Assembly (NCBI GenBank): GCA_027694045.1
Contig: JAQEWB010000003.1
Span: forward strand, 21,534 to 85,533
Length of the DNA stretch: 64,000 nucleotides
DNA from: Bacillaceae bacterium OF18-1A
GTDB lineage: Bacteria; Bacillota; Bacilli; Bacillales; Bacillaceae_G
Reading direction: 5' to 3'
The position numbers and the translations under genes were made by a program. Below are positions 50,444-61,300 of the stretch, one piece after another. How positions within the stretch are numbered: the stretch's first letter is position 1; each line of letters starts with the position of its first letter. The notes beneath the pieces were generated by a model. The model made no database searches. It was not told the DNA's origin and saw only the letters and a program-made list of their open reading frames with translations.

Positions 50444-51955
50444 CTATGTGTGTGTACGCTTAACAGCCTGCACATACTTTCGGACAGTCGCTACAGATAC
50501 ATTATACACATCTCCAAGCTCCGACTGTGTCATCTTACTTCCTCGTTCAATGCGCACAACATATTCAATTGCTGCTGACCAGCCGTACACATTTGTAAAA
50601 ATTGCTCCAGATGTATATAAACGTATGAATGTACAAAACCAAAAGTGTAAACACTCTTCGATTAGTTCATCATCTTTTTTCGTATAATTATATAGCGCAT
50701 CCGCGATTTGTACACACTGTTCAAATTGCTGCAAATCGGTCGGAATGTTCTTATGGCTATTTAATAAAAAGAAATATTTTGCAAGTTGCGATACAATCGG
50801 AACACCATTTTTCGCTTGCGTTACATCAAAGAAGAACCCAACCTTCTCTGGCGTTGACAATTCATTCATTAAATATAAAGCGAGCATTTGCTCCTCTAGC
50901 GTCGCACTTTGCTGAAATGATTTTCGTAATTCTTCAAATAACACGTTTTGTCCTTCATCCGCTAAATTCAGCGCATTCCACGGCTCTTTTCCTTTTTTAT
51001 CAGGATGCAATTCTATAACATGTTGCCACATTGTTTCAGCCACTTGTTGATCTTTCACCATATAAGCAGAATATGCAAACCAATAATAGAAGCTAACATC
51101 TCCCTCATATCCTTGACGCTTTAATACTTTGAACCATTTATAAGCACACTCGAAATGACCAATTGTCGCAAGTGTCGTCGCAAGTTTCAAACGATGTTCA
51201 AATGAAATTGGATATACTGAAGCAAGCTGTCCTGCTAATGTTTCTACTTGCTTATGCTCTCCAATTGAATATAGAAAAATAAGTGTATTACAAAGCGCAT
51301 GCATATTACCCGGATTTTTTTCTAAAATCATTTCCGTTAACTTAAGCGCCTTATCTACATTACCAGATTGGAAATGCGCAATAGCTAAATTATTATGACC
51401 CGACCAAAATTCTGGATAATCTTTCGTAACAATTTCTAACGTAGCAATTGCTTCTTCCAATTGTCCGTTACGAATATAACGATTCGCTTCTTCTTGCATA
51501 ACAATTAAATCATCTTCATCCTCAATCTCTTCCGCACCCATTGCCTCTTCTTCCATAATCTCAAGCAATTCTAATGTATCTTCTACAAATTCTTTCTCTT
51601 CTGCGATTTCTAAATAACGCTCCGCATACTTCTTGGCCTGCTGAAATAGCCCCATATACGCATAATTATTTGCAATAAAATAATAGCACTGTTCAAGTTC
51701 AGGGTTAGATCTAACAAGTTTTAAGAAAGTTTGATTAGACTCTTGATATTCACCAGCTTCAGATAACGCTGTTGCTAATTGACATAAAATAAACGGCTCC
51801 TTCTCACTTTGTGCCGCTCTTCGAAAATATTTAATTGCATCTTGCAACTTTTGTCTTTTGTAAGCTCTCATCCCTTTTTTATAAAAGAAGTCCGCTAATT
51901 GGTTAAAAGAGATAACTTGTCCGCTCTCCTTATATATCCTTTGATTTTTCCCCAT
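50444..51955 (-). CDS. Tetratricopeptide repeat protein YvcD-like
   Basis: 503 residues from an ATG behind GGAGGATAT. Multiple TPR-like helix pairs (AYKRQKLQDAIKYFRRAAQ; GQLEEAIATLEIVTKDYPEFWSGHNNLAIAHFQSGN) with an acidic linker near 130-150. It ends in a helix-turn-helix-like motif, MTQSELGDVYNVSVATVRKYV. Conserved beside trxB in bacilli. The combination suggests a protein-interaction scaffold that also touches DNA, but no function is established. Confidence 0.85.
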   Translation of the reverse strand: MGKNQRIYKESGQVISFNQLADFFYKKGMRAYKRQKLQDAIKYFRRAAQSEKEPFILCQLATALSEAGEYQESNQTFLKLVRSNPELEQCYYFIANNYAYMGLFQQAKKYAERYLEIAEEKEFVEDTLELLEIMEEEAMGAEEIEDEDDLIVMQEEANRYIRNGQLEEAIATLEIVTKDYPEFWSGHNNLAIAHFQSGNVDKALKLTEMILEKNPGNMHALCNTLIFLYSIGEHKQVETLAGQLASVYPISFEHRLKLATTLATIGHFECAYKWFKVLKRQGYEGDVSFYYWFAYSAYMVKDQQVAETMWQHVIELHPDKKGKEPWNALNLADEGQNVLFEELRKSFQQSATLEEQMLALYLMNELSTPEKVGFFFDVTQAKNGVPIVSQLAKYFFLLNSHKNIPTDLQQFEQCVQIADALYNYTKKDDELIEECLHFWFCTFIRLYTSGAIFTNVYGWSAAIEYVVRIERGSKMTQSELGDVYNVSVATVRKYVQAVKRTHT

Positions 51956-52100
51956 ATATCCTCCAGTTTTTTGTTTTCTTCGCTCACACATTCTTCTATC
52001 TATAAGTATAAACGATTCCGTAAAAAACAAAACAGTATATTATACTCAATTATTTCCTTTTTATTCATAAAAAAAGAAGAGAAATGTTACATTTTTGCTA

Positions 52101-52607
52101 TCAACCTTCTCTAGCTGCCATTTCCTCTTTCGTATAAATAATACGCATCGGATTCCCACCTACGAAAGCGCCGCTCGGTACATCTCTATGAACAAGTGTG
52201 CCAGCTGAGACAGTCGCACCGTCTCCAATTTTCACACCTGGTAATACCGTTGTATTCGCTCCGATCATCACTTCATTTCCTATGACAATCTCTCCAAGTC
52301 TGTATTCACGAATTAAATATTCATGGGCTAAAAGTGTTGTATTATAACCAATAATCGAATTTTCTCCCACAGTAATCTTTTCTGGAAACATAATATCCGG
52401 CATAGTCATAAGTGCGAATGATGTTTTCTTTCCGACTTTCATCCGCAGAAATGTACGATACAACCAATTCTTCACAGATAAAAATGGCGTGTAACGCGCA
52501 ATTTGGATAATAATAAAATTTTTCATTACCTTCCAAAAAGAAACTGTTTTGTACACATTCCATAATGAATTTTCTCCTGAAACAGGATAGCGCGTTGTCC
52601 GTCGCAC
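52101..52607 (-). CDS. Left-handed beta-helix acyltransferase (YvoF-like)
   Basis: 168 residues. Hexapeptide repeats (ITVGENSIIGYNTTLLA; EIVIGNEVMIGANTTVLPGVKIGDGATVSAGTLV) mark a LbH acetyltransferase; the end GGNPMRIIYT is typical. An N-terminal membrane-binding helix is likely (SFWKVMKNFIIIQIARYTPFL). GTG start after AGAGGAGAGAGTTAA, 17 bp from ppaX. In bacilli yvoF is linked to the lgt-ppaX cluster; acceptor unknown. Confidence 0.88.
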   Translation of the reverse strand: MRRTTRYPVSGENSLWNVYKTVSFWKVMKNFIIIQIARYTPFLSVKNWLYRTFLRMKVGKKTSFALMTMPDIMFPEKITVGENSIIGYNTTLLAHEYLIREYRLGEIVIGNEVMIGANTTVLPGVKIGDGATVSAGTLVHRDVPSGAFVGGNPMRIIYTKEEMAAREG

Positions 52608-52624
52608 TTAACTCTCTCCTCTAC

Positions 52625-53275
52625 TTATGAGCGGTTCATATTAGATAAAATCGGTAGTAAATCACTCATTTTATCTAGCATAAAGTCTGGCTTGTAAGCT
52701 TCTAAATACGCCCTACCTTTCAACGTCCATGAAACTGCCGCTGTTTTCGTACCCGCATTTTGGCCGCCAACAATATCATGGTGATTATCTCCAACCATCA
52801 CTGTTTCTTCTGGTTTCGCATCTAGTAATTTGAGCGCTTTTTGCAGTGGTTCTGGATGCGGCTTCACATGTTCCACATCATCAATTGTTACGACTACATC
52901 AAAAAACTCATCAAGCTTTGACAACTTTAATCCCATCTCAACGGTCTGTCTCGCTTTCGTTGTAACAATACCAATTTTATAACCTTGTTTCTTCAACTCT
53001 TGAACTGTTTCATATACAGTTTCATATTCTTCTACTAATTCATCGTGATGATCGTGGTTAAATTGGCGATAACATGTAATCATCTCCTCAACCTTACTTT
53101 CATCCATTTTGCTGAAAGTATCATGCAGAGATGGACCGATAAATGGCAATACATCTTCACGCTTATATTGATTTGGATAATATGTATGTAACGTATGTAA
53201 GAAAGAAGAGATAATAAGTTCATTTGTATTAATTAACGTTCCATCTAAATCAAATAACACTGTATTTACTTGCAT
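52625..53275 (-). CDS. ppaX: Pyrophosphatase PpaX
   Basis: 216-residue HAD-family phosphatase. Motif I FDLDGTL (nucleophile Asp), motif II Thr in IVTTKAR, motif [11 protein letters not shown]. PpaX hydrolyses the pyrophosphate released when HprK dephosphorylates P-Ser-HPr by phosphorolysis. The order hprK-lgt-ppaX supports the call. Confidence 0.93.
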   Translation of the reverse strand: MQVNTVLFDLDGTLINTNELIISSFLHTLHTYYPNQYKREDVLPFIGPSLHDTFSKMDESKVEEMITCYRQFNHDHHDELVEEYETVYETVQELKKQGYKIGIVTTKARQTVEMGLKLSKLDEFFDVVVTIDDVEHVKPHPEPLQKALKLLDAKPEETVMVGDNHHDIVGGQNAGTKTAAVSWTLKGRAYLEAYKPDFMLDKMSDLLPILSNMNRS

Positions 53276-53310
53276 TGCCTGTCATCCTTTCGCTTTCCTG
53301 AATATGAAAG

Positions 53311-53340
53311 AAGCAGCACCTTATAATAAGATGCTACTTG
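53311..53340 (-). terminator. Hairpin overlapping the lgt stop codon
   Basis: AAGTAGCATCTTA pairs with TAAGGTGCTGCTT (one A-C and some G-T mismatches). The T-run is weak, so readthrough into ppaX is likely. Confidence 0.5.
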
Positions 53341-54146
53341 TCTAAATATCTTTTATCAGCTTGCCCCATTTTTCGTCTCACAATAATGAAAATAATAGAA
53401 ATAACTACAAGTCCAATTGACATTACTTGTGCAATACGAAGTGGTCCTAGCATTAAACTATCTGTACGTAAGCCTTCTACGAAGAAGCGCCCTACTGAAT
53501 ACCAAATTAAATATGTGAAGAATAACTCTCCGCGTCGTAAATTCACTTTTCGTAATGCAAGTAATAAAATGACACCTGCAAAATTCCATAATGATTCATA
53601 TAAAAACGTCGGATGATAGTACACACCTTCAATGTACATTTGATTAATAATGAAATCAGGTAAATGAAGACCTTCTAAAAACTGTCTCGTTACTTCATCA
53701 CCATGCGCCTCTTGGTTCATAAAGTTTCCCCAACGACCAATTGCTTGTCCTAGTAAAATACTTGGAGCTGCAATATCCGCTAACTTCCAGAATGAAAGTC
53801 CGCGTCGTTTCGCAAAAAGAATCCCGGTAATAACAGCCCCGATTAAACCACCATGAATCGCCAAACCACCTTGACGAATGTTAATAATTTGACTCGGGTT
53901 TTGTGCGTAATATTCCCATTCAAAAATGACATAGTACATTCTCGCAAACAGAATAGCGACTGGTACTGCAATTAATACAAGGTCAACAAATGTATCTTTT
54001 GGAATACCTAGCCTTTCTCCTTCGCGAGTTGCTAGCCAAAGACCTAATAGCACACCTGTACCGATAATAACCCCGTACCAATACACAGGAAACGGCCCAA
54101 GTTGGATGGCTATACGGTCAAGCTGTGGTACAGAACCTAACAGCAT
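53334..54146 (-). CDS. lgt: Prolipoprotein diacylglyceryl transferase
   Basis: 270 residues, seven helices. The Lgt signature region [13 protein letters not shown] and HGGLIGA are present. It transfers diacylglycerol to the lipobox Cys of lipoproteins such as FatB and the YhcN-like protein here. I start at ATG 54146 behind GGAGGT; the longer frame adds seven residues covering that site. Lies 24 bp after hprK. Confidence 0.96.
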   Translation of the reverse strand: MLLGSVPQLDRIAIQLGPFPVYWYGVIIGTGVLLGLWLATREGERLGIPKDTFVDLVLIAVPVAILFARMYYVIFEWEYYAQNPSQIINIRQGGLAIHGGLIGAVITGILFAKRRGLSFWKLADIAAPSILLGQAIGRWGNFMNQEAHGDEVTRQFLEGLHLPDFIINQMYIEGVYYHPTFLYESLWNFAGVILLLALRKVNLRRGELFFTYLIWYSVGRFFVEGLRTDSLMLGPLRIAQVMSIGLVVISIIFIIVRRKMGQADKRYLDK

Positions 54147-54170
54147 ATGTATGACCTCCCTCTCCAATGT

Positions 54171-55100
54171 TTACTCCTGATTCCCTAACTCAATCGCACT
54201 CATTAATCGTTCAGAGAACTGCTGCGCGGCATTGACTCCCATACGTTTTAAACGGAAGTTCATCGCTGCCACTTCAATAATAACAGCTAAGTTTCGACCA
54301 GGACGAACTGGAAGTGTAATCTTCGTAAGTTCTGTATCAATAATCTTCATCTTCTCTTCATCAAGACCTAAGCGATCATAATTTTTCTTTTGATCCCAAA
54401 TTTCAAGATTAATAACAAGTGTAATACGCTTATAATTTCGCACTGCCCCTGCACCGAATAACGTCATAACGTTAATGATACCTAGACCGCGAATTTCTAA
54501 TAAATGCTCAATTAAATCTGGTGAGCTTCCAACTAACATATCTTCATCTTCTTGACGAATTTCTACACTATCATCCGCAACAAGGCGATGACCACGCTTT
54601 ACAAGCTCAAGAGCTGTCTCACTTTTACCAACACCACTTTGCCCTGTAATTAAAACACCAACGCCGTAAATATCTACTAACACACCATGAACAGCTGTTG
54701 TCGGCGCTAACTTACCTTCTAAATAATTTGTTAAACGACTTGATAATCTCGTTGTCGTTTGAGAAGAACGTAATAATGGCATACCTGATTCACGTGATGC
54801 TTGTAATAACTCATCTGGTACATCTTGATTACGAGTTACAATAATACATGGCGTCTCCTCAGTACAAAGCGCTTTCATTCTCTCTTGCTTTTGCTCTGAC
54901 GTTAACGTGTCAAAGAACGTTAGCTCCGTTTTCCCAAGAAGCTGCACGCGATCAGCTGGATAATATGTAAAGAATCCGGCCATCTCAATCCCAGGTCGTG
55001 ATAAATCACTTGTATCAATCGGACGATGAATGCCTTCTTCACCACTGATTAACTCCAATTGAAATTGTTCAATTAAATCTTTTGTCCTTACTTTCGGCAT
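54171..55100 (-). CDS. hprK: HPr kinase/phosphorylase
   Basis: 309 residues. P-loop [12 protein letters not shown] near 153-164 and the HPrK signature [20 protein letters not shown]. Phosphorylates HPr and Crh on Ser46, setting CcpA-mediated catabolite repression. I start at ATG 55100 with GGAGG upstream; the 43-residue extension is not conserved. Acts on Crh encoded at 44571. Confidence 0.97.
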
Positions 55101-55220
55101 ATGTATAAACCTCCACTCCGCTGCGGGTTCAGTCTCATTTGATGTAAAATTCCATTCTAACGGATATTGTACCATTTTTTTCTGGAAACAAGAAATACGG
55201 TTTCTAATAAATAGAAAAAA

Positions 55221-55254
55221 ACATTTCATACGAATGATGAAATGTTTTTCATTT
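55221..55254 (-). terminator. Terminator of the YvlD-like gene
   Basis: AAACATTTCAT pairs with ATGAAATGTTT; T-rich DNA follows on the minus strand. Confidence 0.75.
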
Positions 55255-55256
55255 TG

Positions 55257-55637
55257 TCACTTTCTCTTTTTTTCATATAACGGTTCAACAATTGCCTTCT
55301 CAATTATCATATTAAAAATCGAAATACAAATCGCGGCAACAATCGCTACACCAAACCCTGATATATTAAAAGCGTCTCCTAATAACGAATCTGCTATCTT
55401 TAGCGTAATCGCATTAATAACAATTAAGAAGAAACCGAACGTTACAACAGTAATGGGTAGCGTAATTAAAATTAAAAACGGCTTCACGAACACATTTAAA
55501 ATTGCCAATATAATACTCGCAATAATTGCAGTTTGTATATTTGCTACATAAAACGCGTCTGGTGCAACTCCCTTTAAAAGTCCCGATACAGCGATTAACA
55601 CGACGCTATTTACAAGAAGCGATACAATCCATCTCAT
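55257..55637 (-). CDS. Phage-holin-family (DUF360/YvlD-like) membrane protein
   Basis: 126 residues with four helices. ILAILNVFVKPFLILITLPITVVTFGFFLIVINAI is the family core. Despite the family name this is a chromosomal four-helix protein conserved beside hprK in bacilli, and there is no prophage here. Start at ATG 55637 behind AAAAGGATG. Function unknown. Confidence 0.88.
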   Translation of the reverse strand: MRWIVSLLVNSVVLIAVSGLLKGVAPDAFYVANIQTAIIASIILAILNVFVKPFLILITLPITVVTFGFFLIVINAITLKIADSLLGDAFNISGFGVAIVAAICISIFNMIIEKAIVEPLYEKKRK

Positions 55638-55749
55638 TTTCTTACACATCCTTTTAACTTATATATTTCATCATACGCTAATAGATAATAAACGCAAGTA
55701 CCACACGAACACCTTCTATCAACTTATTCTATTTTCTATGCTTGTATAC

Positions 55750-56193
55750 CTACCTTGCGAAATAAGGGCCACACCATCTATGTTCGTGAGTTTTCACGAA
55801 GGTCCAGGAGAACCCCTTATCTACAATGTAGATATCACCTTTATATGCAGTAGCTGTCTCCCGTAATATATCGTCCATATTTAATAAACTTGCATCCTTT
55901 ACTAACAGTACATCATCACAATGCTGATAAAATATATAACACTCCTTCTTCACTTCATTATGAAATGCTCTCTCGGCTTCCTCCCCTTCTAAACATTTCT
56001 TCCTTTCATAACTAAATACGTGCCACAAGTAACCACAGCTATATTTATCTCCATGAAGAAAAATATCTTCTTTTTCTTTATCACTTAAATGATTTGCAAA
56101 GTGATCCTCCCAGCGCTTTCGAAAATATACACCCCAACTTTGAAACTCTCTTACCTTCATATGTTTCTTTCTTAAAACATCTAAAAACTCCAT
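55750..56193 (-). CDS. DUF4275 family protein
   Basis: 147 residues, soluble, aromatic-rich. WxxxFxxHLSxxEKxxIF, GYLWHVFSYERKKCLEGEEAERAFH, then DIYIVDKGFSWTFVKTHE match DUF4275. Uncharacterised family of bacilli. Single gene between uvrA and the YvlD-like gene. Confidence 0.82.
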   Translation of the reverse strand: MEFLDVLRKKHMKVREFQSWGVYFRKRWEDHFANHLSDKEKEDIFLHGDKYSCGYLWHVFSYERKKCLEGEEAERAFHNEVKKECYIFYQHCDDVLLVKDASLLNMDDILRETATAYKGDIYIVDKGFSWTFVKTHEHRWCGPYFAR

Positions 56194-56213
56194 TTTCTCC
56201 CCCTATACAATAA

Positions 56214-56243
56214 AAACCGAGCGTCATTTCCACTCGGTTTTCA
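56214..56243 (-). terminator. uvrA terminator
   Basis: AAAACCGAG pairs with CTCGGTTTT, 10 bp beyond the uvrA stop. The minus-strand tail is TTATTG. Confidence 0.8.
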
Positions 56244-56252
56244 TCAATAAAC

Positions 56253-59123
56253 TTATTGCGATAACTCTACTTCTTTTATTTTCTCTTTCATTCTTGCTTT
56301 ATCACGATCTAAAATCTCTTTTAAGTATTTCCCTGTATATGAGCGCTCTTCTTTCACTACTTGCTCTGGCGTTCCAGAAGCGACGATTTGTCCACCTTTG
56401 TCTCCGCCTTCTGGTCCAAGGTCAACGATATAATCAGCTGTTTTAATAACATCTAAATTATGTTCAATTACAAGTACCGTCTCACCGCTCTCAACAAGAC
56501 GTTGCAGCACTTCTAGAAGACGCGCAATATCATGCGCATGTAAACCAGTCGTTGGCTCATCTAAAATGTATAACGTACGACCTGTAGAACGACGGTGTAA
56601 TTCAGAAGCTAATTTCACACGCTGCGCTTCACCACCTGATAACGTCGTTGCTGGCTGTCCTAATTTCATATAACCAAGTCCAACATCTACAAGCGTTTGA
56701 AGTTTACGCTTAATTTTTGGTATATTAGCGAAGAACTCTACACCATCTTCAATTGTCATGCCTAACACTTCAGAAATGTTCTTATCTTTATATTTCACTT
56801 CTAGCGTTTCACGGTTGTAACGTTTACCATGACAAACTTCACACGGAACATATACATCCGGTAAGAAGTGCATTTCAATTTTAATAATTCCATCACCACG
56901 GCACGCTTCACAACGTCCGCCTTTTACGTTAAAGCTGAAACGTCCTTTTTGATATCCACGTACTTTCGCTTCATTTGTTTGTGCGAACACATCACGAATA
57001 TCATCAAATACACCTGTATAAGTTGCCGGATTTGAACGCGGTGTACGCCCAATTGGCGATTGATCAATATCGATAACTTTATCTAAATGCTCAAGACCTT
57101 TAATCTCTTTATGAGCACCAGGTTTTGCTTTCGCTTTGTATAGCTTTTGAGCTAACGATTTGTATAGTACTTCATTAATCATCGTACTTTTACCAGAACC
57201 AGATACACCTGTTATCGCTACAAACGTACCAAGCGGGAATGACATCTTCGCGTTCTTTAAGTTATTCTCTTTTGCGCCGACAATCTCCACTTTACGTCCG
57301 TCACCTTTACGTCTTTCAAGTGGAACTGGAATAAACTCTTTACCACTTAAATATTTCCCTGTTAATGAATTCTCATCTTGCATCACTTCAGCTGGCGTAC
57401 CCGCTGATACAACTTGCCCACCGTGAATACCTGCACCAGGTCCGATATCAAGTAAATAGTCCGCCGCCATCATCGTATCTTCATCATGCTCAACAACGAT
57501 TAACGTATTACCTAAATCACGCATTTCTTGCAACGTACGAATAAGGCGATCATTATCACGCTGATGTAAGCCGATTGAAGGCTCATCAAGAATATAAAGT
57601 ACACCTGTTAAGCGAGAACCAATTTGCGTTGCTAAACGAATACGCTGCGCCTCACCACCTGATAAAGTACCCGCAGCACGACTTAACGTTAAATAATCTA
57701 AACCAACGTTTACTAAGAATCCAACGCGCTCCTGAATCTCTCTCAAAATTAAATGAGCAATCTTTTGTTGCTTCTCCGTTAGCTCAACATTCGAGAAGAA
57801 TTCCTGTACTTCTTGAACAGAATACTTCGTTACGTCAGCAATCGTTTTATCACCAACGAAAACAGCTAAACTCTCAGGCTTTAAACGTCCGCCTTTACAC
57901 TTCGGACATGCTTGCTCTGCCATATACTTTTCCATTTGTTCGCGAACATAATCTGAACTCGTTTCTCGATAACGACGTTCAATATTTGGAATAACACCTT
58001 CAAATAAAATCTCATTTTCCTTCACTTGACCAAATTCGTTCACGTAGCGGAAATAAACTTTCTCTTCTCCGCTTCCGTACAACACTTTATCAAATAAATC
58101 TTTCGGTATATCTTTCACAGGCATATCCATATCAACGCCGTAATGATTACATACAGATTGTAAAAGTTGTGGGTAATATTGTGAACTTGTCGGTTCCCAC
58201 GGAGCAATCGCATGTTCATTTAATGTTAAATCCCAGTTCGGAATGACAAGTTCTAAATCTACCTCTAGTTTCGAACCAAGGCCGTCACAAGAAGGACATG
58301 CACCGAACGGACTATTGAATGAGAACATACGCGGCTCTAACTCTCCGATTGAAAAGCCACAATGCGGACAAGCGTGATGCTCACTAAATAGAAGTTCCTC
58401 TTCTCCCATAACATCGATTAACACTCGGCCTCCTCCAAGCTTTAATGCACTTTCAAGTGAATCCGCAAGGCGACTTGCAATTCCTTCTTTCACAACAATA
58501 CGGTCGATGACAACTTCAATAGAATGCTTCTTATTTTTATCTAACGCAATCTCTTCAGATACATCAAGCATTTCACCATCAATACGCACACGAACGTAAC
58601 CTTGCTTCTTAATATCTTCAAGTACTTTTACATGCGCACCTTTACGCCCTGAAACGATAGGAGCTAACACTTGTAATTTCGTACGTTCAGGATATTCAAG
58701 AACACGGTCTACCATCTGCTCTACTGTTTGCGATGTAATTTCAATCCCATGATTCGGACAAATTGGCGTACCAATTCGCGCAAATAATAGACGTAAATAG
58801 TCATAAATCTCCGTTACTGTTCCGACAGTTGAACGCGGGTTACGACTCGTCGTTTTTTGATCAATCGAAATCGCTGGTGACAAACCTTCAATCGTATCTA
58901 CATCTGGCTTATCCATTTGCCCTAAAAACTGACGTGCATACGCAGATAACGATTCTACGTATCTGCGTTGCCCTTCTGCATAAATCGTATCAAACGCTAA
59001 TGATGATTTCCCTGAACCAGACAATCCTGTTACAACAACAAGCTGATTTCTCGGAATGGTTACGTCAATATTTTTTAAGTTATGTGCTCTAGCACCTTTT
59101 ACAACAATAAAATCCTTGCTCAC
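56253..59123 (-). CDS. uvrA: Excinuclease ABC subunit A
   Basis: 956 residues; damage-sensing ABC-type ATPase of nucleotide excision repair. Two Walker A motifs (GLSGSGKSS near 30; GVSGSGKST near 640), two LSGGEAQR signatures and zinc fingers with CPHC/CPSC and CEAC/CEVC. I prefer GTG 59123 with GGAAGGGTGA upstream; a GTG at 59132 would sit on this site. It follows uvrB after 5 bp. Confidence 0.97.
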   Translation of the reverse strand: MSKDFIVVKGARAHNLKNIDVTIPRNQLVVVTGLSGSGKSSLAFDTIYAEGQRRYVESLSAYARQFLGQMDKPDVDTIEGLSPAISIDQKTTSRNPRSTVGTVTEIYDYLRLLFARIGTPICPNHGIEITSQTVEQMVDRVLEYPERTKLQVLAPIVSGRKGAHVKVLEDIKKQGYVRVRIDGEMLDVSEEIALDKNKKHSIEVVIDRIVVKEGIASRLADSLESALKLGGGRVLIDVMGEEELLFSEHHACPHCGFSIGELEPRMFSFNSPFGACPSCDGLGSKLEVDLELVIPNWDLTLNEHAIAPWEPTSSQYYPQLLQSVCNHYGVDMDMPVKDIPKDLFDKVLYGSGEEKVYFRYVNEFGQVKENEILFEGVIPNIERRYRETSSDYVREQMEKYMAEQACPKCKGGRLKPESLAVFVGDKTIADVTKYSVQEVQEFFSNVELTEKQQKIAHLILREIQERVGFLVNVGLDYLTLSRAAGTLSGGEAQRIRLATQIGSRLTGVLYILDEPSIGLHQRDNDRLIRTLQEMRDLGNTLIVVEHDEDTMMAADYLLDIGPGAGIHGGQVVSAGTPAEVMQDENSLTGKYLSGKEFIPVPLERRKGDGRKVEIVGAKENNLKNAKMSFPLGTFVAITGVSGSGKSTMINEVLYKSLAQKLYKAKAKPGAHKEIKGLEHLDKVIDIDQSPIGRTPRSNPATYTGVFDDIRDVFAQTNEAKVRGYQKGRFSFNVKGGRCEACRGDGIIKIEMHFLPDVYVPCEVCHGKRYNRETLEVKYKDKNISEVLGMTIEDGVEFFANIPKIKRKLQTLVDVGLGYMKLGQPATTLSGGEAQRVKLASELHRRSTGRTLYILDEPTTGLHAHDIARLLEVLQRLVESGETVLVIEHNLDVIKTADYIVDLGPEGGDKGGQIVASGTPEQVVKEERSYTGKYLKEILDRDKARMKEKIKEVELSQ

Positions 59124-59128
59124 TCTTT

Positions 59129-61105
59129 TCACCCTTCCGCTTTTAATTCTAATAGTAAATCTCTTAATTCAGCCGCACGCTCGAAATCTAACGCTTTTGC
59201 TGCTTCTTTCATCTCTGCTTCCATCTTCGCAATTGTCTTTTCGCGCTCTTTTTCCGTCATTTTCTTAGCTGGCGCTGCTTCATACGCTTCCGTTTCTTCA
59301 GCAGCTGTCGTTGCACGGATCACATCACGAACGCCTTTTTGAATCGTCTTCGGCGTAATACCATGCTCTTTGTTATAAGCTTCCTGTATAGTACGACGAC
59401 GCTGCGTTTCTTCAATCGCAATTCCCATCGATTTCGTTATACGATCTGCGTACATAATTACACGTCCGTTTTCATTACGGGCTGCACGACCAATCGTCTG
59501 AATTAACGAACGCTCTGAACGTAAGAACCCTTCCTTATCTGCATCTAAAATTGCTACAAGTGATACTTCTGGAATATCTAACCCTTCTCGCAATAAGTTA
59601 ATCCCGACAAGTACATCAAACTTACCAAGGCGAAGGTCACGAATAATTTCAATACGCTCTAACGTTTTAATTTCAGAATGAAGATAGTTCACTTTAATTC
59701 CTACATCTTTTAAGTAATCCGTTAAATCCTCTGACATTTTCTTCGTTAAAGTCGTAATTAATACACGTTCATTTTTTGCAATACGATCTTGAATTTCTCC
59801 TAATAAATCATCAATTTGTCCTTCAATCGGTCGTATATCAATTGGTGGATCTAAAAGACCTGTTGGACGAATAATTTGTTCAATTACTTCCGGTGACTGC
59901 TCTAACTCGTACGGTCCTGGCGTCGCAGAAACGTAAATCACTTGATTTGTTTTCTCTTCAAACTCATCAAACATGAGCGGTCTATTATCTAAAGCTGATG
60001 GCAGACGGAATCCATGATCCACAAGCACTTGCTTACGCGCTTGGTCCCCGTTATACATCGCTCTTACTTGCGGCACTGATACGTGCGATTCATCCATAAC
60101 AATTAAGAAATCTTTCGGAAAATAGTCTAATAACGTATACGGCGTTGCACCCGCTGGACGAAGTGTTAAATGACGCGAATAGTTTTCAATCCCTGAACAA
60201 AAGCCCATCTCGCGCATCATTTCTAAATCGTAACGTGTACGTTGCTCTATACGCTGCGCTTCTAACAACTTACCGTTATCATTTAATTCCTTTAAACGCT
60301 CTTCTAATTCTTTTTCGATATTTTCAATAGCGACCTTCATCTTTTCTTCACGTGTAACGAAGTGAGATGCTGGGAAGATTGCTACATGATCACGTTCTGC
60401 TAATACTTCTCCTGTTAACGCATTTACTTCACGAATACGGTCGATCTCATCACCGAAAAATTCAATTCGAATACAATGCTCGTCAAGTGATGCCGGGAAA
60501 ATTTCAACTACATCTCCGCGCACACGGAAAGTACCACGCTTGAAATCGATATCGTTACGTCCGTACTGTACATCAACAAGTTCACGAAGCAATTGATTGC
60601 GGTCCTTTTCCATACCAACTCGAAGTGAAACGACTAACTCGCGGTATTCTTCCGGAGAACCTAAACCATATATACACGAAACACTCGCAACGATAATTAC
60701 ATCGTCCCGTTCAAATAATGCAGACGTTGCTGAGTGACGCAATTTATCGATTTCATCATTAATCTGTGCATCTTTTTCAATAAACGTATCTGTTTGTGGC
60801 ACGTACGCTTCTGGTTGATAATAATCGTAATAACTAACAAAATACTCAACCGCATTATTTGGGAAGAAATCTTTCAACTCACTATATAATTGTCCCGCCA
60901 ACGTTTTATTATGAGCCATTACAAGTGTTGGCTTTTGCACTTCCTTAATGACATTTGAAATCGTAAATGTCTTACCCGTTCCTGTCGCTCCAAGCAACAC
61001 TTGCTTTTTCTTTCCACTATTAATTCCCTCTACAAGCTTCTCTATCGCTACCGGCTGATCACCTTGCGGGGAATACGCTGAGATAACTTCAAATTGATGT
61101 TCCAC
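59129..61105 (-). CDS. uvrB: Excinuclease ABC subunit B
   Basis: 658 residues. Walker A GATGTGKT at 39-46, the DNA-strand-separating hairpin [12 protein letters not shown] near 92-103, helicase motifs to [11 protein letters not shown] and QTIGRAARN, and the C-terminal UVR domain ([24 protein letters not shown]) that contacts UvrC. Directly upstream lies the right end of a tnpB element, which separates it from a LexA-like box 1.66 kb away. Confidence 0.97.
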   Translation of the reverse strand: MEHQFEVISAYSPQGDQPVAIEKLVEGINSGKKKQVLLGATGTGKTFTISNVIKEVQKPTLVMAHNKTLAGQLYSELKDFFPNNAVEYFVSYYDYYQPEAYVPQTDTFIEKDAQINDEIDKLRHSATSALFERDDVIIVASVSCIYGLGSPEEYRELVVSLRVGMEKDRNQLLRELVDVQYGRNDIDFKRGTFRVRGDVVEIFPASLDEHCIRIEFFGDEIDRIREVNALTGEVLAERDHVAIFPASHFVTREEKMKVAIENIEKELEERLKELNDNGKLLEAQRIEQRTRYDLEMMREMGFCSGIENYSRHLTLRPAGATPYTLLDYFPKDFLIVMDESHVSVPQVRAMYNGDQARKQVLVDHGFRLPSALDNRPLMFDEFEEKTNQVIYVSATPGPYELEQSPEVIEQIIRPTGLLDPPIDIRPIEGQIDDLLGEIQDRIAKNERVLITTLTKKMSEDLTDYLKDVGIKVNYLHSEIKTLERIEIIRDLRLGKFDVLVGINLLREGLDIPEVSLVAILDADKEGFLRSERSLIQTIGRAARNENGRVIMYADRITKSMGIAIEETQRRRTIQEAYNKEHGITPKTIQKGVRDVIRATTAAEETEAYEAAPAKKMTEKEREKTIAKMEAEMKEAAKALDFERAAELRDLLLELKAEG

Positions 61106-61134
61106 GTAAGATCCGACCTGCTACAAAAAATATA

Positions 61135-61300
61135 GACAAATGTATATTCTTAGAGTGTTCCTGCTTCTACGTGTCCTGCCTTGCCAACCACTCGCTACTA
61201 CAGTTTGATCTAACACTCCACAGGCGTAAATTCCGATGTAGCCCACCGTACATATATACAATCTATTTACGTTAGTATTGTATATTTTTTTGCTTGTAAA
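61135..61300 (-). ncRNA. Candidate omega-RNA (reRNA) scaffold at the tnpB 3' end
   Basis: Beyond the tnpB stop the minus strand carries GGAGTGTTAGATCAA, then GTGGTTGGCAAGGCAGG, then GTAGAAGCAGGAACACTC. GAGTGTT pairs with AACACTC, and GAAGCAGGAAC is a block commonly seen near the right ends of tnpB elements. A guide would follow at about 61110-61130. Inferred from position and fold only. Confidence 0.5.

Noticed and set aside
55257..55637. Prophage suspected from the holin-family protein
   Set aside because: The protein is the chromosomal YvlD type beside hprK, and no other phage gene is present.
61106..61260. Terminator-less leader before uvrB as a metabolite riboswitch
   Set aside because: The conserved blocks match a tnpB element right end rather than any riboswitch I know, and no expression platform precedes uvrB.
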